From: Arthrobacter sp. NtRootA1
GTDB taxonomy: Bacteria; Actinomycetota; Actinomycetes; Actinomycetales; Micrococcaceae
Length of the DNA stretch: 64,000 nt
Direction: 5' to 3'
Assembly: GCF_019976975.1 (NCBI RefSeq)
Contig: NZ_AP024630.1
Location: forward strand, 2,542,001-2,606,000
Part shown: piece by piece, positions 34,237-41,979 of the stretch
Layout of the letters: every line of letters starts with the position of its first letter
How positions within the stretch are numbered: position 1 is the stretch's first letter
The notes under the pieces: model-generated
The model's database searches: none
What the model was told of the DNA's origin: nothing
What the model saw: the letters and a program-made list of their open reading frames with translations, nothing else
Translations under genes and position numbers: made by a program

Positions 34237-35025
34237 ATGGACCTGCAGCTGAAGGACCGCACCGTTGTTGTGACGGGGGCGAGTTCCGGCGTCGGCTTGG
34301 CGGCCGCCCGCTACCTGCTCGCGGAGGGCGCGAGGGTAGCCGCGTGCGCCCGTGACGCCGGACGCCTGGCGGCGGCTTTCGAAGAGTTCGGCTGGGCCGA
34401 CAAGAATTCCATCTACCTTGCCTCCTGTGATGTGACGGACCGCAAAGCCACCGATGCGTTCGTGGCAGGGACGCTGGAGAACTTTGGCACGGTTGATGGG
34501 CTGGTCTGCAACGCCGGCCGGTCCCTCATGGCCACCTTGGATGAGACGACGGATGATCAGTTCCGCGAGGAATTCGACCTGAAGATATTCGGCGTGCTGA
34601 ACATCGTGCGATCGGCGCGTGCAGCACTTGCGGCGTCGGAACACGGCTCGGTGGTGAACGTCAATGCCATCCTGTCCCGACAGCCTGAGTTGCGCCTGGC
34701 AGCCACTTCCTCTGCACGTGCGGCGTTGTTGAACCTTAGCCACTCTTTGTCCGAGGATCTCGCCGGTGACGGTATCCGTGTCAACTCGGTGTTGCTTGGA
34801 CTCATAGACACCGGCCAGTGGCGACGGCGGTTCGAGCAATCCGGAACCGATCTGGACTTCGCGGACTGGAGCGCCACGATCACCAAAGACCGGGGGATAA
34901 AACTGGGCCGCTTCGGCACAGCCGATGAGGTCGCTTTTCACATCCTCACCCTCTTATCGCCGCTCAGCGGCTATACGACGGGAGCCACCATCGATGTTGG
35001 CGGCGGAGTGGGCCGCTATGTCTAA
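34237..35025 (+). CDS. SDR-fold protein lacking the catalytic Ser-Tyr-Lys
   Basis: An SDR-fold protein of 262 residues. The nucleotide site TGASSGVG and the CNAG motif are intact, but the catalytic segment reads NVNAILSRQPELRLAATSSA then RAALLNL: Ser is replaced by Ala, Tyr by Thr and Lys by Arg. A normal reductase mechanism is therefore unlikely. The protein is otherwise full-length with IRVNSVLLGLIDTGQW and a C-terminal GATIDVGGG, so it is not decayed. The ATG at 34237 has AAGGAG eight bases upstream. It may act as a dehydratase, isomerase, or structural partner of the ThDP enzyme or oxygenase. Confidence 0.85.
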   Translation: MDLQLKDRTVVVTGASSGVGLAAARYLLAEGARVAACARDAGRLAAAFEEFGWADKNSIYLASCDVTDRKATDAFVAGTLENFGTVDGLVCNAGRSLMATLDETTDDQFREEFDLKIFGVLNIVRSARAALAASEHGSVVNVNAILSRQPELRLAATSSARAALLNLSHSLSEDLAGDGIRVNSVLLGLIDTGQWRRRFEQSGTDLDFADWSATITKDRGIKLGRFGTADEVAFHILTLLSPLSGYTTGATIDVGGGVGRYV

Positions 35026-35098
35026 TCCGACTGCTTCTACTGAGAGGGCGCCTTGCTGGCCCGGCGGTCACCACCCTGATCAAAGAAAGAGATAAGAC

Positions 35099-36769
35099 AT
35101 GTCAATGGAAGCAGGAACAGATATGCCCCAGAATCCCACCGGTGGTGACATCCTCGTCCGGGTTATGCGCAGGCACGGAATTGACACCGCGTTCGGGGTG
35201 ATCAGCATCCACAACCTTCCCCTAATCGAAGCCGTGGACCGGGAACTGAACTTTGTCGCAGTCCGCCATGAGGCCGCCGCAGTAAACGCTGCGGACGCCT
35301 ACGCGCGTGCTTCAGGAAGGTTTGGGGTGGCTTTGACCAGCACCGGAACCGGCGCCGGCAATGCGGCCGGATCAATGGTGGAGGCCCTTACAGCCGGTAG
35401 CCGGGTTTTGCACATTACCGGCCAGATTGACAGTGAATACCTCGGCAGCAATCGCGGCGTGATCCATGAAGTCCCGAGGCAACTCCAGATGCTTCATGCA
35501 GTTTCCGGCTACGCGCGGACCATCTTCAACGCCAAGGATGCCGAAGCGGATCTTGAGGAAGCCATTGCCCACCTGCTTTCCGTCCCGCACACGCCGGCCA
35601 GCCTCGAATGGCCAATAGATCTGCAGTACCTGGCCCTCCCGGATGATCAGCGTCCCGCAGACATGGCTAGCCAGCCTAGTGCTGCCATCGATCAGGATGC
35701 TGTGACCGAAGCGGTCAAGCTGCTTTCCCAGGCCAAAAGGCCCCTCATCTGGGCAGGTGGCGGTGCAGCCGGTGCAGGGTCAGCCCTGACGGAGCTGGTT
35801 CACCGTCTGGGCGCCGGGCTGTTGACCAGCAACTCCGGCAGAGGCGTGGTGCCGGAGGACGATGACCACGTGCTCGGAAACTTCGCCACCACCCCTGAGG
35901 CTGCCGCACTCATTGCGGACTCGGACCTGCTGCTTAGTGTCGGAACACATTTCCGCTCCAACGAAACAAAGCACTACTCCATGACCTTGCCGCGGCCCCA
36001 CATCCAGCTTGATATTGATCCTGCAGCGTTGGGCCGTGTCTATCCTGCGGACGTAGGACTGGCGGGGGATTCCCGTATCCTGCTCGAGGAGATTCTGGGG
36101 CAACTCACCGCCTCCAGCGTCGAGCCCGGCTGGACCGAACGCGTCCGTGCTACCCGCCGCAGCGTCCGTGATGCACTGACTGACTACATCGGCGGTTACG
36201 CCGAGATCTGCGAAAGTCTTCGCCGCAGGCTGGACCGTGAATCGGTGATCGCCCGCGACGTGACGATTCCTTCAAGCCAATGGGGCAACCGGCTGCTGGA
36301 AATCTACTCGCGGGAAACAAACATCTTCCCGCTTGGAGGCGGCATCGGTCAGGGTCTTGCCATGGGTATCGGGGCCGCCTGCGCCCGTCCCGGGATCCCG
36401 ACGGCGGTGATCGTCGGCGACGGCGGACTGGCTGTCCATCTCGGTGAACTCGCCTCACTGGGCGGTTCCGCTGCCTGGTGCGTAGTCCTGGTCTTTAATG
36501 ACAACGGCTACGGGGTTCTACGGAACATGCAGAAAGCCAACGGCTTCGCCGAAGCCGGCGTGAACCTTTATACACCGGACTTTGAAATGTTGGCTGGATC
36601 GCTGCAGCTGCCCTTCTGGCGGGTCGCCGGCCCAGGGCGGTTCGACCAAGCCCTGGCAGAGGCGTTGGCGGTCCGGGGACCGGCGGTCATCGAGATTGAT
36701 GTCGCGGCGCTCCAGCCGGCGCCGGGAGCGTTTGTTCCGCCGGTGCATATCCCGAGCAGGAACCACTAG
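35099..36769 (+). CDS. Acetolactate-synthase-like ThDP-dependent enzyme
   Basis: A protein of 556 residues with the three-domain layout of the decarboxylase/lyase family. The cofactor-activating Glu58 lies in VRHEAAAVNAA. The ThDP/Mg loop starts GDGGLAVHLGEL and ends VFNDNGYGVLRN (about residues 440-475). Relatives include benzoylformate decarboxylase, benzaldehyde lyase and acetolactate synthase. There is no regulatory-subunit gene, so housekeeping acetolactate synthase is unlikely. It could decarboxylate a 2-oxo acid to an aldehyde for the operon's dehydrogenase. AAAGAGA precedes the ATG. Confidence 0.88.
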   Translation: MSMEAGTDMPQNPTGGDILVRVMRRHGIDTAFGVISIHNLPLIEAVDRELNFVAVRHEAAAVNAADAYARASGRFGVALTSTGTGAGNAAGSMVEALTAGSRVLHITGQIDSEYLGSNRGVIHEVPRQLQMLHAVSGYARTIFNAKDAEADLEEAIAHLLSVPHTPASLEWPIDLQYLALPDDQRPADMASQPSAAIDQDAVTEAVKLLSQAKRPLIWAGGGAAGAGSALTELVHRLGAGLLTSNSGRGVVPEDDDHVLGNFATTPEAAALIADSDLLLSVGTHFRSNETKHYSMTLPRPHIQLDIDPAALGRVYPADVGLAGDSRILLEEILGQLTASSVEPGWTERVRATRRSVRDALTDYIGGYAEICESLRRRLDRESVIARDVTIPSSQWGNRLLEIYSRETNIFPLGGGIGQGLAMGIGAACARPGIPTAVIVGDGGLAVHLGELASLGGSAAWCVVLVFNDNGYGVLRNMQKANGFAEAGVNLYTPDFEMLAGSLQLPFWRVAGPGRFDQALAEALAVRGPAVIEIDVAALQPAPGAFVPPVHIPSRNH

Positions 36770-36784
36770 GGACGAGGAGGAAAA

Positions 36785-37408
36785 ATGGCACCGAAAGAAC
36801 CACTGATATTGGACAATCCCCAACCTTCCACAGAGCAACTCCGGCACCGCGTTGTTTGTCTCCATAAGGGCACCGGAGCCGGCGCGTGGTACACGTGGCA
36901 GGTTGCTGCCTACGATGCCCAAACCTGGGAAGACGGTGATGATCCTTTGCCCGGCTCCACCATGTCAGAAGGCCAGCTTAAGGAGTGGGTCTCAGCTGCG
37001 GCGGCAGCGCTGCGGGACGGCGGATCCGCCCCGGTGCACTTGATGGCTTCCGGCTCTGCGGCCTACGGCACGATCGTGCTTGCGGGCCGCTATCCCGAAC
37101 TGGTCAAAAGCATGATTTTAGGTGACCCCGAGGTCGACACCTCCATCGACGGATATACCCTTGCGCTGCAGCTGGTTCAGGCCCCTTCGCTGGTTGTCGC
37201 TGCTGCTCCGCGGACAGACAGCGACATCGCCGGGCCGCAAAGCATCGCAGGCGGCATCGACAATGGCGTCTTCGTGATCATCGAAGATACCGCCGTCCCC
37301 GCACACCGGACAAAGTCCGATTCTTTCAACGAATGGGCAACATCATTTATGAACATCGCCGAAGGCCTGCACACCTTCGCCGATTCCAAGGAGGAATTCC
37401 ATGCCTGA
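36785..37408 (+). CDS. Compact alpha/beta-hydrolase-like protein
   Basis: A protein of 207 residues that follows the hydrolase fold but is short. It has a first strand with the oxyanion-like RHRVVCLHKGTGAG, an elbow-like LMASGSAAYGTIVLAGRYPELVKSMILGDPE with Ser in the nucleophile position, and a strand pair SLVVAAAPR and GVFVIIEDT. The cap domain is missing and no clear GH motif closes the triad, so activity is doubtful. AGGAGG lies just upstream of the ATG. It overlaps the next gene by eight bases. It may be an accessory or binding protein. Confidence 0.7.
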   Translation: MAPKEPLILDNPQPSTEQLRHRVVCLHKGTGAGAWYTWQVAAYDAQTWEDGDDPLPGSTMSEGQLKEWVSAAAAALRDGGSAPVHLMASGSAAYGTIVLAGRYPELVKSMILGDPEVDTSIDGYTLALQLVQAPSLVVAAAPRTDSDIAGPQSIAGGIDNGVFVIIEDTAVPAHRTKSDSFNEWATSFMNIAEGLHTFADSKEEFHA

Positions 37409-37619
37409 ACAGTACCTGGAACCGAATCAGGCCCGTACAGTGCCTGCAACCCCGTATGAGAAGAAGCTCGCAGGAGCGCTCAGTGAGATCTTCGCCGGCG
37501 GCACACATGATCTACCTGGAGTAGTTGCGGGTTTGAATGGCCTCGGTCTGAATGCTCCGGATGGCAACGCGTGGGACATAGCCCGTTTCCGCGCCGAAAT
37601 GCGACGACTGGGAGAATAG
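37401..37619 (+). CDS. Small recombinase-like helix-turn-helix protein
   Basis: A 72-residue protein of the type named 'recombinase-like HTH' in databases: a start PEQYLEPNQARTVPATPYEKKL, then AGGTHDLPGVVAGLNGLGLNAPDG and WDIARFRAEMRRLGE. The second half resembles the small helical domain found in serine recombinases (PDG.W....). I recall such proteins beside Rieske oxygenase genes, as here, but their role is unproven. It lies three bases before the Rieske gene and overlaps the previous gene, so it is made with the oxygenase. Confidence 0.72.
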   Translation: MPEQYLEPNQARTVPATPYEKKLAGALSEIFAGGTHDLPGVVAGLNGLGLNAPDGNAWDIARFRAEMRRLGE

Positions 37620-37622
37620 GCA

Positions 37623-38711
37623 ATGACAACAACAACACAGACCGCACGCTCCACCGGCGGCAAGAGCACCACGAAAAGCGTCGTCGGGGTCCGCCACGAA
37701 GTCGATGCTAAGGAATTGGCGGCCATGGGCTTGCGGGACCGTTGGTACCCCATATATCCCTCCCGCTTCGTCAAGCCGGGGGACATGGTCAAGGTGAAGC
37801 GCCTCGGCGTGGATTGGCTACTGTTCCGCGACGCCACCGGCCGCATTCGCATGCTCGAGGACCGCTGCCCCCACCGCAGCGCCCCGCTCTCAGTCGGGCA
37901 GCACCTCGGAGACCGCGTGGCCTGCAAGTATCACGGAGTGCAAGTCGACGGAAACGGCACCGTCATCTCTGTACCCGGGATGCCCGGATGTGCCCTCGAA
38001 GGTCGAACGGTAACCACGTCCCTGGCAGTCGCGGAAGCGGCGGATACGATTTTCGCGTTCATGCCCCTGACGGCGGACTCCCAGATAACGGAGTTCAAGC
38101 TGCCGGACCGACTGGCCAATCCCGAAGTTTCCTGGTTCTCGAACTTCGCGGAATGGAAGGGGCCTTGGCGCTTCTACATGGACAACGTCCTTGATCCGAT
38201 GCATGGCGCTTTCCTCCATCGCGACTCGCACTCAATGTTTGGTGGAGACACCAGCGCCCGCTTCCGCATCCGCGAAACTGAGCGTGGCTTTTTCTTTGAG
38301 AAGACGGACCAACGAGGCGTGAACTTCGACTGGGTGGAATACTGCCGCGAAGCGATGGATTACGTTGACCTGGAAATACCCTATGCCCAGTCTGCAGGAC
38401 CTGGCGGGACATTCGGCATCGTCGGGATGTCTACGCCGATTGACGCAAATAACTCGGCTATTTTCCACTGGCGCACCCGCACCGTCTCCGACTGGGAGCG
38501 CGATGTCTGGCGGTTCATGTACAAGACCGTCCTTGAAGAAAAACACTGGGTTGTTCTGGAACAGGACCGCGAAGTGCTGGAAGCCCTCGCCGGCGACGCT
38601 GACAAAGATGAACACCTCTACCAGCACGATCTAGGTGTCGCTCGAATCCGGCGCGTCTACGAGGCCGATGCGGAAAAACAGGCAGCAATCCTAAGAGGGG
38701 AAAGCCTGTAA
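37623..38711 (+). CDS. Rieske non-haem iron oxygenase, oxygenase subunit
   Basis: A protein of 362 residues that would activate oxygen for hydroxylation or O-demethylation of an aromatic substrate. The Rieske centre is Cys82, His84, Cys101 and His104 (CPHRSAPLS ... CKYHGVQVD). The mononuclear iron site is His194 and His199 (DPMHGAFLHRD) with Asp315 (LEQDREVL). It is of the homomeric phthalate/vanillate-oxygenase type, with no beta subunit gene. The reductase partner is encoded at 30557-31591 in the same operon. It is the last gene before a terminator. Confidence 0.94.
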   Translation: MTTTTQTARSTGGKSTTKSVVGVRHEVDAKELAAMGLRDRWYPIYPSRFVKPGDMVKVKRLGVDWLLFRDATGRIRMLEDRCPHRSAPLSVGQHLGDRVACKYHGVQVDGNGTVISVPGMPGCALEGRTVTTSLAVAEAADTIFAFMPLTADSQITEFKLPDRLANPEVSWFSNFAEWKGPWRFYMDNVLDPMHGAFLHRDSHSMFGGDTSARFRIRETERGFFFEKTDQRGVNFDWVEYCREAMDYVDLEIPYAQSAGPGGTFGIVGMSTPIDANNSAIFHWRTRTVSDWERDVWRFMYKTVLEEKHWVVLEQDREVLEALAGDADKDEHLYQHDLGVARIRRVYEADAEKQAAILRGESL

Positions 38712-38730
38712 CTGGATGACTCCGTGTTGC

Positions 38731-38758
38731 TGGCGGGCTTCCTGCCGGAAGCCCGCCA
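38731..38758 (+). terminator. Terminator of the eleven-gene operon
   Basis: A perfect 12-bp stem TGGCGGGCTTCC (38731-38742) and GGAAGCCCGCCA (38747-38758) with a four-base loop, 19 bases after the Rieske stop. Some read-through to the aspartate-dehydrogenase-like gene is possible because no promoter is obvious before it. Confidence 0.82.
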
Positions 38759-38914
38759 GACCGTTGCACGGTCGTCGCAAAGGGCGTGTGACAAATAATC
38801 AAGCTTCGCCTTCGGCTCGGCGGTTGACTAGCGTCGCCGTCGAGCTGGATGGCGGACCGGGGTGCAGCCTGACGAATGAAACCACCTACCTATTCTCAAG
38901 ACTCTAAGGACACA

Positions 38915-39715
38915 ATGAAGTCATCACGCACCTGCCGGGTCGGAGTAATCGGCTACGGCGCAATTGGAGTGCCCGTTGTTGCTGAAATTGCAGCTGGACG
39001 GGTACCGGGAGCTGCTCTGGAGGGGATCATTTCCCGCAGCCCCCTAAGTGGTGCTCCGGCGAAGCGGATGGACTTGACCGAAGCCTTGGAACGCTGCGAC
39101 TTACTGGTTGAATGTGCAGGGCAGGAAGCGCTGGTTGAGTATGGCGAGGCTATCCTCCTGGCGGGCGTTGATCTGCTGGTCACGTCCATTGGTGCCCTGG
39201 CAGATGGAGAATTCTCTAAGCAGCTCGCCGCCGCAGGGCCGGGCCGGCTGTTCCTGACAGCTGGCGCAGTTGGCGGCCTTGACCTCTTGTCCTCGGGTGC
39301 CCGCGTGGAGGGCTATGACAGAGTCACGATTACGACGACGAAGTTGCCAGAGTCCCTTATCCAGCCTTGGATGAATGAGGCTTTGATTGAGGAGATCCAC
39401 AGTGCCCGCGGACCACTGGACATCTATGAAGGACCTGCTGCTGAAGCCGCCCAGTTGTTCCCCAAGTCTATGAACGCCGGCGCAGCCGTTGCCATCGCTG
39501 TCAACGACTGGGACGTTGTGACAGTCAGGGTCAGGGCAGACCCCGCAGCGAAACTTACCAGCCACGTTATTGAAGCTTCCGGAACCCTTGGCGAATATCG
39601 ATTTGAAATCCGCAACAAGCCATCCGAGGACAATCCCAGGACAAGCGGTGTAGTGCCGTTCGCTGTTCTGCGATCATTGGAGTCCGTCATCGGCGCCCAA
39701 GGTGGACTGATATGA
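38915..39715 (+). CDS. Aspartate-dehydrogenase-like NAD(P) oxidoreductase
   Basis: A protein of 266 residues with an N-terminal Rossmann domain (VGVIGYGAIGVPVV; GxGxxG at 12-17) and a C-terminal aspartate-dehydrogenase domain (PF01958 type) with KSMNAGAAVAIAVNDWD and the sequence GEYRFEIRNKPSEDNPRTS. NadX enzymes make iminoaspartate for NAD synthesis, but no nadA or nadC gene is near, so an amine/imine dehydrogenase role in the island is more likely. This fits the RidA gene. The ATG at 38915 has AAGGA four bases upstream. Confidence 0.85.
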   Translation: MKSSRTCRVGVIGYGAIGVPVVAEIAAGRVPGAALEGIISRSPLSGAPAKRMDLTEALERCDLLVECAGQEALVEYGEAILLAGVDLLVTSIGALADGEFSKQLAAAGPGRLFLTAGAVGGLDLLSSGARVEGYDRVTITTTKLPESLIQPWMNEALIEEIHSARGPLDIYEGPAAEAAQLFPKSMNAGAAVAIAVNDWDVVTVRVRADPAAKLTSHVIEASGTLGEYRFEIRNKPSEDNPRTSGVVPFAVLRSLESVIGAQGGLI

Positions 39716-39801
39716 GGGCACTAGTCACCGCTAACGAACCAGCCGGCGCCGTCAATGACTGAAGGACCAGCCAAGACATGATGCACCGGAGGCGGAATGC
39801 C

Positions 39802-40347
39802 TCAGGAGGCCTGGCCGGCTGCGTCCGTTGCCTTTGCATCAAATGCGACAACTGATGCCTCTGCCTTCTTGAGCAGCGCTGCCAGTTGGTCGAGTTCGGA
39901 TTCCGTTAGACCGTTCAACATCTGACGTTGGTTGTCCAGATGCTTTCCGAATGCCTCGTCGATTACGGCCTTGCCATGAGCTGTCAGTTGGGCGTAGACA
40001 ACACGCCGGTCTTCGCGGGTCCTAACCCTCTCAATCAGGTTCTGCTCTTCCATCCTGTCCAATCGGAAAGTGATCCCACCGGTCGTCAGCATGGAGGAGG
40101 TCGCCAGTTCTCCGGCAGTTTTCCTGTGAGGTGGCCCGGAGCGGCGCAAGTTGGCCAAGACATCAAAAGACGCCAATGTCAGCCCATTCTCATCAAAGTA
40201 GGAACTTTCAACAGCGCGGACCTGATTCGCCAGCCTCATGAGCCGCCCGAGGACGCCAATTGAACTCGGATCCAAGTCGGGCCGTTCGCGCTCCCAGTCC
40301 GCAACTATGCGGTCTATGGCGTCGGCATCTTTCGTGGTGTCTGACAT
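39802..40347 (-). CDS. MarR-family regulator, probable controller of the island
   Basis: A winged-helix regulator of 181 residues. The core runs from VLGRLMRLANQVRAVESSYF through LTLASFDVLANLRRSGP, the recognition helix region ELATSSMLTTGGITFRLDRME and the wing IERVRTREDRRVVYAQLTAHG. The ATG at 40347 follows AAGGACGAGGG. A promoter with a MarR-type motif on its -10 box lies about 30 bases upstream (40377-40405), so it is likely autoregulated. Matching sites precede the transporter, the main operon and the cupin gene. MarR proteins of this type usually release DNA on binding an aromatic acid or a CoA thioester. Confidence 0.9.
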   Translation of the reverse strand: MSDTTKDADAIDRIVADWERERPDLDPSSIGVLGRLMRLANQVRAVESSYFDENGLTLASFDVLANLRRSGPPHRKTAGELATSSMLTTGGITFRLDRMEEQNLIERVRTREDRRVVYAQLTAHGKAVIDEAFGKHLDNQRQMLNGLTESELDQLAALLKKAEASVVAFDAKATDAAGQAS

Positions 40348-40376
40348 GGCCCTCGTCCTTAGCTGTTAGTTAGTGC

Positions 40377-40405
40377 ATCTTAACACTGAGCTTTTGGTCA
40401 ATCAA
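40377..40405 (-). promoter_or_regulatory. marR promoter with operator on the -10 box
   Basis: On the minus strand TTGATT (40405-40400), 17 bases, TAAGAT (40382-40377). The plus-strand motif CTTAACACTGAG (40379-40390) covers the -10 box and the adjacent spacer. This would give autorepression. Confidence 0.65.
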
Positions 40406-40433
40406 TTAACTGAGTCTCGTTTCACTCAGGGTC

Positions 40434-40462
40434 TTGTTACTTGATTTAGCTTCCCTTAGTAT
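40434..40462 (+). promoter_or_regulatory. Cupin gene promoter with operator on the -10 box
   Basis: TTGTTA (40434-40439), 17 bases, TAGTAT (40457-40462). CTTAGTATTGAG (40455-40466) covers the -10 box, and a degenerate second copy TTTAGAGCTAAG follows at 40470-40481. Confidence 0.65.
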
Positions 40463-40539
40463 TGAGATGTTTAGAGCTAAGGGAATTCAACTCGCCTTTG
40501 CTATCAGTTGGTACATTGCCCCGTCCGAGAGGTTTAACA

Positions 40540-41058
40540 ATGAGCGAAACCGTAAGTGCACCCAAGACAGATCTTGAAGAGCTCATCGATTCGTCTATCG
40601 CGGCCCGTGAGAGCAGGATCGTTGACTTTGACACTCTGAAGTTCCAGACCAAAATGGGAGACAAATTCCGGCGTGGCCAGGTCCGCTACATCGGCTCCGG
40701 AGCTACCGGGGACCACTCGGACGATAACAACATCCTCCAAGCCGAACACTTCACGTTCTCCAACATGGTTCTTCCGGCCGGGTGCGTTGGGCCGGAACAT
40801 ACTCACCCCGACGTCGAAGAAGTGTTCTTTGTTCTCGAGGGACGGGTGGAGTTCAGCGTTCACGATGTCCAGGACGGCACGAAGAAGGCCAGCCGTGTTC
40901 TGGGCTACCGGGATCTCATTCGTGTTCCTGCCGGCGTTCCCCGGAGCCTTCGCACGGTCAGCGAAGAAGATGCGCTGATCTGCGTAATCATCGGGGCAAA
41001 AAAGCCGGAGATCCCTTTTTACCCGCCGACTTCCGAAATGCACGGAGTAACCCGCTAG
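40540..41058 (+). CDS. Cupin-domain protein of the MarR island
   Basis: A protein of 172 residues with one cupin barrel. Motif 1 reads GPEHTHPDVEEVFFVLEGRVEF, with two His and a Glu that can bind a metal; motif 2 is the IRVPAGVPRSLRTV segment. The N-terminal 60 residues are a charged extension. Such small cupins serve as dioxygenases, isomerases or sensors. The ATG at 40540 has GAGG seven bases upstream. It faces the marR gene and has the same operator motif, so it belongs to the regulon. Confidence 0.85.
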   Translation: MSETVSAPKTDLEELIDSSIAARESRIVDFDTLKFQTKMGDKFRRGQVRYIGSGATGDHSDDNNILQAEHFTFSNMVLPAGCVGPEHTHPDVEEVFFVLEGRVEFSVHDVQDGTKKASRVLGYRDLIRVPAGVPRSLRTVSEEDALICVIIGAKKPEIPFYPPTSEMHGVTR

Positions 41059-41071
41059 AACCGTTCTGCCG

Positions 41072-41113
41072 AGAAGCGCGCGTGTCAGCTGGGGAGTTGA
41101 TACGCGCGCTTCT
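41072..41113 (+). terminator. Terminator after the cupin gene
   Basis: A perfect 12-bp stem AGAAGCGCGCGT (41072-41083) and ACGCGCGCTTCT (41102-41113), followed by TGCTTT, 13 bases after the stop codon. It marks the right border of the MarR island. Confidence 0.8.
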
Positions 41114-41211
41114 TGCTTTACAGCTGCCCGGCATTCGCAGATCCCGAGCTTGGAGGACTCAGCCCGCGAAGCCGGTAGCCGAAAGTCTTGAAGCCGGCAT
41201 CCGCAGGTCCC

Positions 41212-41979
41212 TTAGAACAGCGGCCAGGGGACCGCAGGCATCCCGCCGCTCGGGGCCGGGAATCGTCCCGTGAGCCTCAGCCGGCCGCAGCGCGAAGCGA
41301 GCGATGCGATTTCTTCGGCGGTGAGCAGGTCCGCCAGATTCCGGCCCAGCTCGCTCGTCAGGCCTTCGGAGACACGATCAACCCCGTCGAGTTCCTCCGC
41401 GGTCAGAGGCTCTCCCAGCCATCCCCACAGCACCGTGCGCAGCTTATGTTCGCTGTGAAAGGTCAGCCCGTGGTCCACACCGTGCCGGTGTCCGTCCTTC
41501 ATGGCGAGTATGTGGTTTCCTTTGCGGTCAGCGTTGTTGACCACCAGGTCAAACACCGCCATGCGTCGCAGCGCCGGCGAGTCTTCGTGAACGAGGGCGA
41601 CCATCCGCCCGTTCTCATCTTGTCCTTCGAGAACGTATTTCCAGCCCGTCCCGGGCACGTGGTCCGCTGCAATAAGGTCCACCGGGCTTTGGGCCGGCTC
41701 TTGCTCCTGCCAGAGCTGCACCATCCCTTCGCCGAGGGGGCCATCACGCAGCCAAGTGTGCGGCACGACGTCCCAACCGATGACCTGCGAGACCAAGTAC
41801 GCAGCCACCTCCCGGTGGGCGAGGGTGCCGTCCGGAAAATCCCATAGGGGACTCTCGCCCGCTATTGGCTTGTAGACCACCGGAACGTCGCCGATCCTGC
41901 CTAGGAATGTGGCGTTTGAGGCCGTCGTGATGCGGCCTGAAAGCGTCAGCTCGGCGGTCACCAGGTCCAGCGCCGGCAT
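41212..41979 (-). CDS. SCO1664-family protein (kinase-like fold)
   Basis: A protein of 255 residues in the conserved actinobacterial trio. It carries TFLGRIGDVPVVYKPIAGESPLW with a Lys in a kinase-like nucleotide loop, HREVAAYLVSQVIGWDVVPHT, and MAVFDLVVNNADRKGNHIL and HGVDHGLTFH, resembling the catalytic NxD and metal loops of PI3/4-kinase and HipA-like proteins. The function is unknown. Start and stop share one base with the DUF3090 gene upstream (TAATG), so it is translationally coupled. A longer reading to 42042 is unlikely. Confidence 0.85.
   Translation of the reverse strand: MPALDLVTAELTLSGRITTASNATFLGRIGDVPVVYKPIAGESPLWDFPDGTLAHREVAAYLVSQVIGWDVVPHTWLRDGPLGEGMVQLWQEQEPAQSPVDLIAADHVPGTGWKYVLEGQDENGRMVALVHEDSPALRRMAVFDLVVNNADRKGNHILAMKDGHRHGVDHGLTFHSEHKLRTVLWGWLGEPLTAEELDGVDRVSEGLTSELGRNLADLLTAEEIASLASRCGRLRLTGRFPAPSGGMPAVPWPLF

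Noticed and set aside
38915..39715. Assignment as NadX of de novo NAD synthesis
   Set aside because: No nadA, nadB or nadC is nearby, and the gene lies within a catabolic regulon. An amine/imine dehydrogenase role is more likely.
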